Program-made: the position numbers and the translations under genes
Shown here: one piece after another, positions 62,832 through 64,000 of the stretch
How the letters are laid out: each line of letters starts with the position of its first letter
How positions within the stretch are numbered: position 1 is the stretch's first letter
The notes under the pieces: generated by a model
The model's database searches: none
Seen by the model: the letters and a program-made list of their open reading frames with translations, nothing else
What the model was told of the DNA's origin: nothing
Source of the DNA: Gordonia sp. SL306
GTDB lineage: Bacteria; Actinomycetota; Actinomycetes; Mycobacteriales; Mycobacteriaceae
DNA length: 64,000 bases
Reading direction: 5' to 3'
Assembly: GCF_026625785.1 (NCBI RefSeq)
Contig: NZ_CP113063.1
Coordinates: forward strand, 2,604,001 to 2,668,000

Positions 62832-64000
62832 ATGGATACGCATCACCTTCGGTCGCTCGGCGCCATGCTCCGGTACTGGGCCGATGTGGCGGCCGAGCAG
62901 CCCGCGATCGGCGTCGTCGACGGCCGGTCGCACACCTTCGGGTCGTGGTTTCGGCGTAGCTCTCGGATTGGCTGCGGCCTCGATGATCTCGGCATCGGAT
63001 CCGGTGATACGGTCGGGTTCCTCGGCAAGGATGCGGTGGTGTGGGGTGAGGTGCTGGTCGCCGCATCGTGTGTCCGCGCCGCCGGGGTACCACTCAACTG
63101 GCGGCTGAGCCGTCGAGAGATGTCCGAGACCGTGGCCGACGCCGCACCTTCCGTGATTGTCGTCGAACCGGAATTCCTGCCGCTCCTCGGACAGAATGAT
63201 CCGGGTGATGGTGTGACGCGGGTGATCGTCGGAGAGGCTGCCCCGATCGCCTACGACACCTGGGTCGACGGGCTGCGAGCATCCGAACCCGAGATGGCGC
63301 CTGAATCCGATGACGTCGCGATGATCGTGTACACGTCAGGAACCTCGGGCCGGGCGAAGGGAGTCGAACTCCCGAATCGCGCCATCGCGGCCAACATCGC
63401 ATCGTCTGCGCCCTGGGACATCAAACCGGGTGACACGGTGATGATTCCGGCTCCGCTGTTCCATGTCTCGGGAACGGGCTGGCTCTTCTACTGCCTCGGT
63501 ATCGGTGCGGAAGCGCTCTACACCACCGACATCAAGCCGTCGACGGTCCTCGACGTGCTCGCCGGTGGCGGAGTGGACCATGCTCTGACAGTGCCGGCCG
63601 TCGTTCACATGCTGATCTCGCACCCGGACGCGCAGGGCAGGGAGTATCCGAACCTCCGGACCCTGATCTACGGGGGCTCGCCGATGGCACCCGCCACGGC
63701 CCGCGATGCGATGGCGATCTTCGGATGTGATCTGGTGCAGAGCTATGGGATGACCGAAACCTGCGGTCCCATAACATTTCTCACGCCCGAGGATCATCGT
63801 GCCGGCGGCGCGCGACTGGCGGCGGCGGGTCGGGCGGTGTCGGGGGTCGAACTCGTCGTCGCCGATCCGATCGACGGCGCGGTATGCCCGCCCGGTGTGA
63901 CCGGCGAGGTGCGGACGCGCAGTACCCTCATCATGAACGGGTACCGCAATCGGCCCGATGAACTCGTCAAGGTGCTCACCCCGGACGGCTGGTTCCGTAC
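62832..64000 (+). CDS. AMP-forming acyl-CoA synthetase, 3' end outside window
   Basis: The first ~389 codons of an ANL-superfamily acyl/aryl-CoA ligase. It shows the P-loop-like motif YTSGTSGRAKGVEL, PAPLFHVSGTGWLFY, the A4/A5 region YGGSPMAPATARDAMAIF and QSYGMTETCG, then MNGYRNRPDELV. The hinge Asp region (DGWFRT) is just reached. It follows the VOC gene by 16 bases in the same operon and converts a free acid to its CoA ester. The acid is unknown. Confidence 0.93.
   Translation, partial: MDTHHLRSLGAMLRYWADVAAEQPAIGVVDGRSHTFGSWFRRSSRIGCGLDDLGIGSGDTVGFLGKDAVVWGEVLVAASCVRAAGVPLNWRLSRREMSETVADAAPSVIVVEPEFLPLLGQNDPGDGVTRVIVGEAAPIAYDTWVDGLRASEPEMAPESDDVAMIVYTSGTSGRAKGVELPNRAIAANIASSAPWDIKPGDTVMIPAPLFHVSGTGWLFYCLGIGAEALYTTDIKPSTVLDVLAGGGVDHALTVPAVVHMLISHPDAQGREYPNLRTLIYGGSPMAPATARDAMAIFGCDLVQSYGMTETCGPITFLTPEDHRAGGARLAAAGRAVSGVELVVADPIDGAVCPPGVTGEVRTRSTLIMNGYRNRPDELVKVLTPDGWFR

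Overview
The window comes from the chromosome of a high-GC, mycolic-acid-type actinomycete. Gordonia or a close relative in Mycobacteriales is my best guess from gene content. The order ino1 - PadR - DUF5318 - ponA - GT87 - rpsF - ssb - rpsR - rplI - dnaB matches the block Rv0046c to Rv0058 of Mycobacterium tuberculosis. The fourteen-gene nuo operon with an atypical receiver-domain gene beside nuoA matches Rv3143 to Rv3158. Lsr2, an MmpS-like protein and GTG/leaderless starts also fit this group. No prophage, IS element or CRISPR array is visible. All ortholog statements rest on reading the proteins, not on a search.

Layout. 1-5.6 kb: end of a Na+/H+ antiporter gene, an MmpS-like membrane protein, a glycolipid-binding-type protein, tyrA, the tadA pair, two small hydrophilic stress-type proteins and tRNA-Ser(CGA). 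5.7-21.5 kb: the complete nuoA-N operon on the minus strand, with translationally overlapping genes. 21.6-27.4 kb: receiver-like gene, a divergent ddl/murF pair, a TipA-type MerR regulator with its own operator, a lipoprotein and a tgt gene. 27.4-34.2 kb: an F420-type oxidoreductase, two CNNM/CBS membrane proteins, gluQ, and the ligC/polymerase repair pair. 34.2-39.2 kb: a decayed stretch (broken Ca2+/cation antiporter, sulfatase remnant, frameshifted reductase) around a second-type aconitase. 39.3-46.9 kb: ino1, padR, ponA, a frameshifted GT87 mannosyltransferase-like gene, HNH protein and GNAT. 46.9-55.6 kb: another GT87 protein, then rpsF-ssb-rpsR-rplI and dnaB carrying two inteins. 55.9-64 kb: accessory enzymes, Lsr2, and a TetR-controlled cluster (hydrolase, TetR, VOC protein, acyl-CoA ligase) marked by two copies of a long palindrome.

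The points most worth a second look are: a Tgt homologue that has lost all three zinc cysteines; a class 3 intein in the DnaB P-loop with a decayed endonuclease beside a second, intact-looking intein; a near-perfect TetR operator pair that defines an uncharacterised catabolic regulon; a 21-bp tandem repeat family present at two loci; a dispersed intergenic-type repeat that has become part of nuoH; a DnaA-box cluster in front of dnaB; and a recurring TANNNT-6/7 nt-start-codon layout that points to leaderless transcripts.
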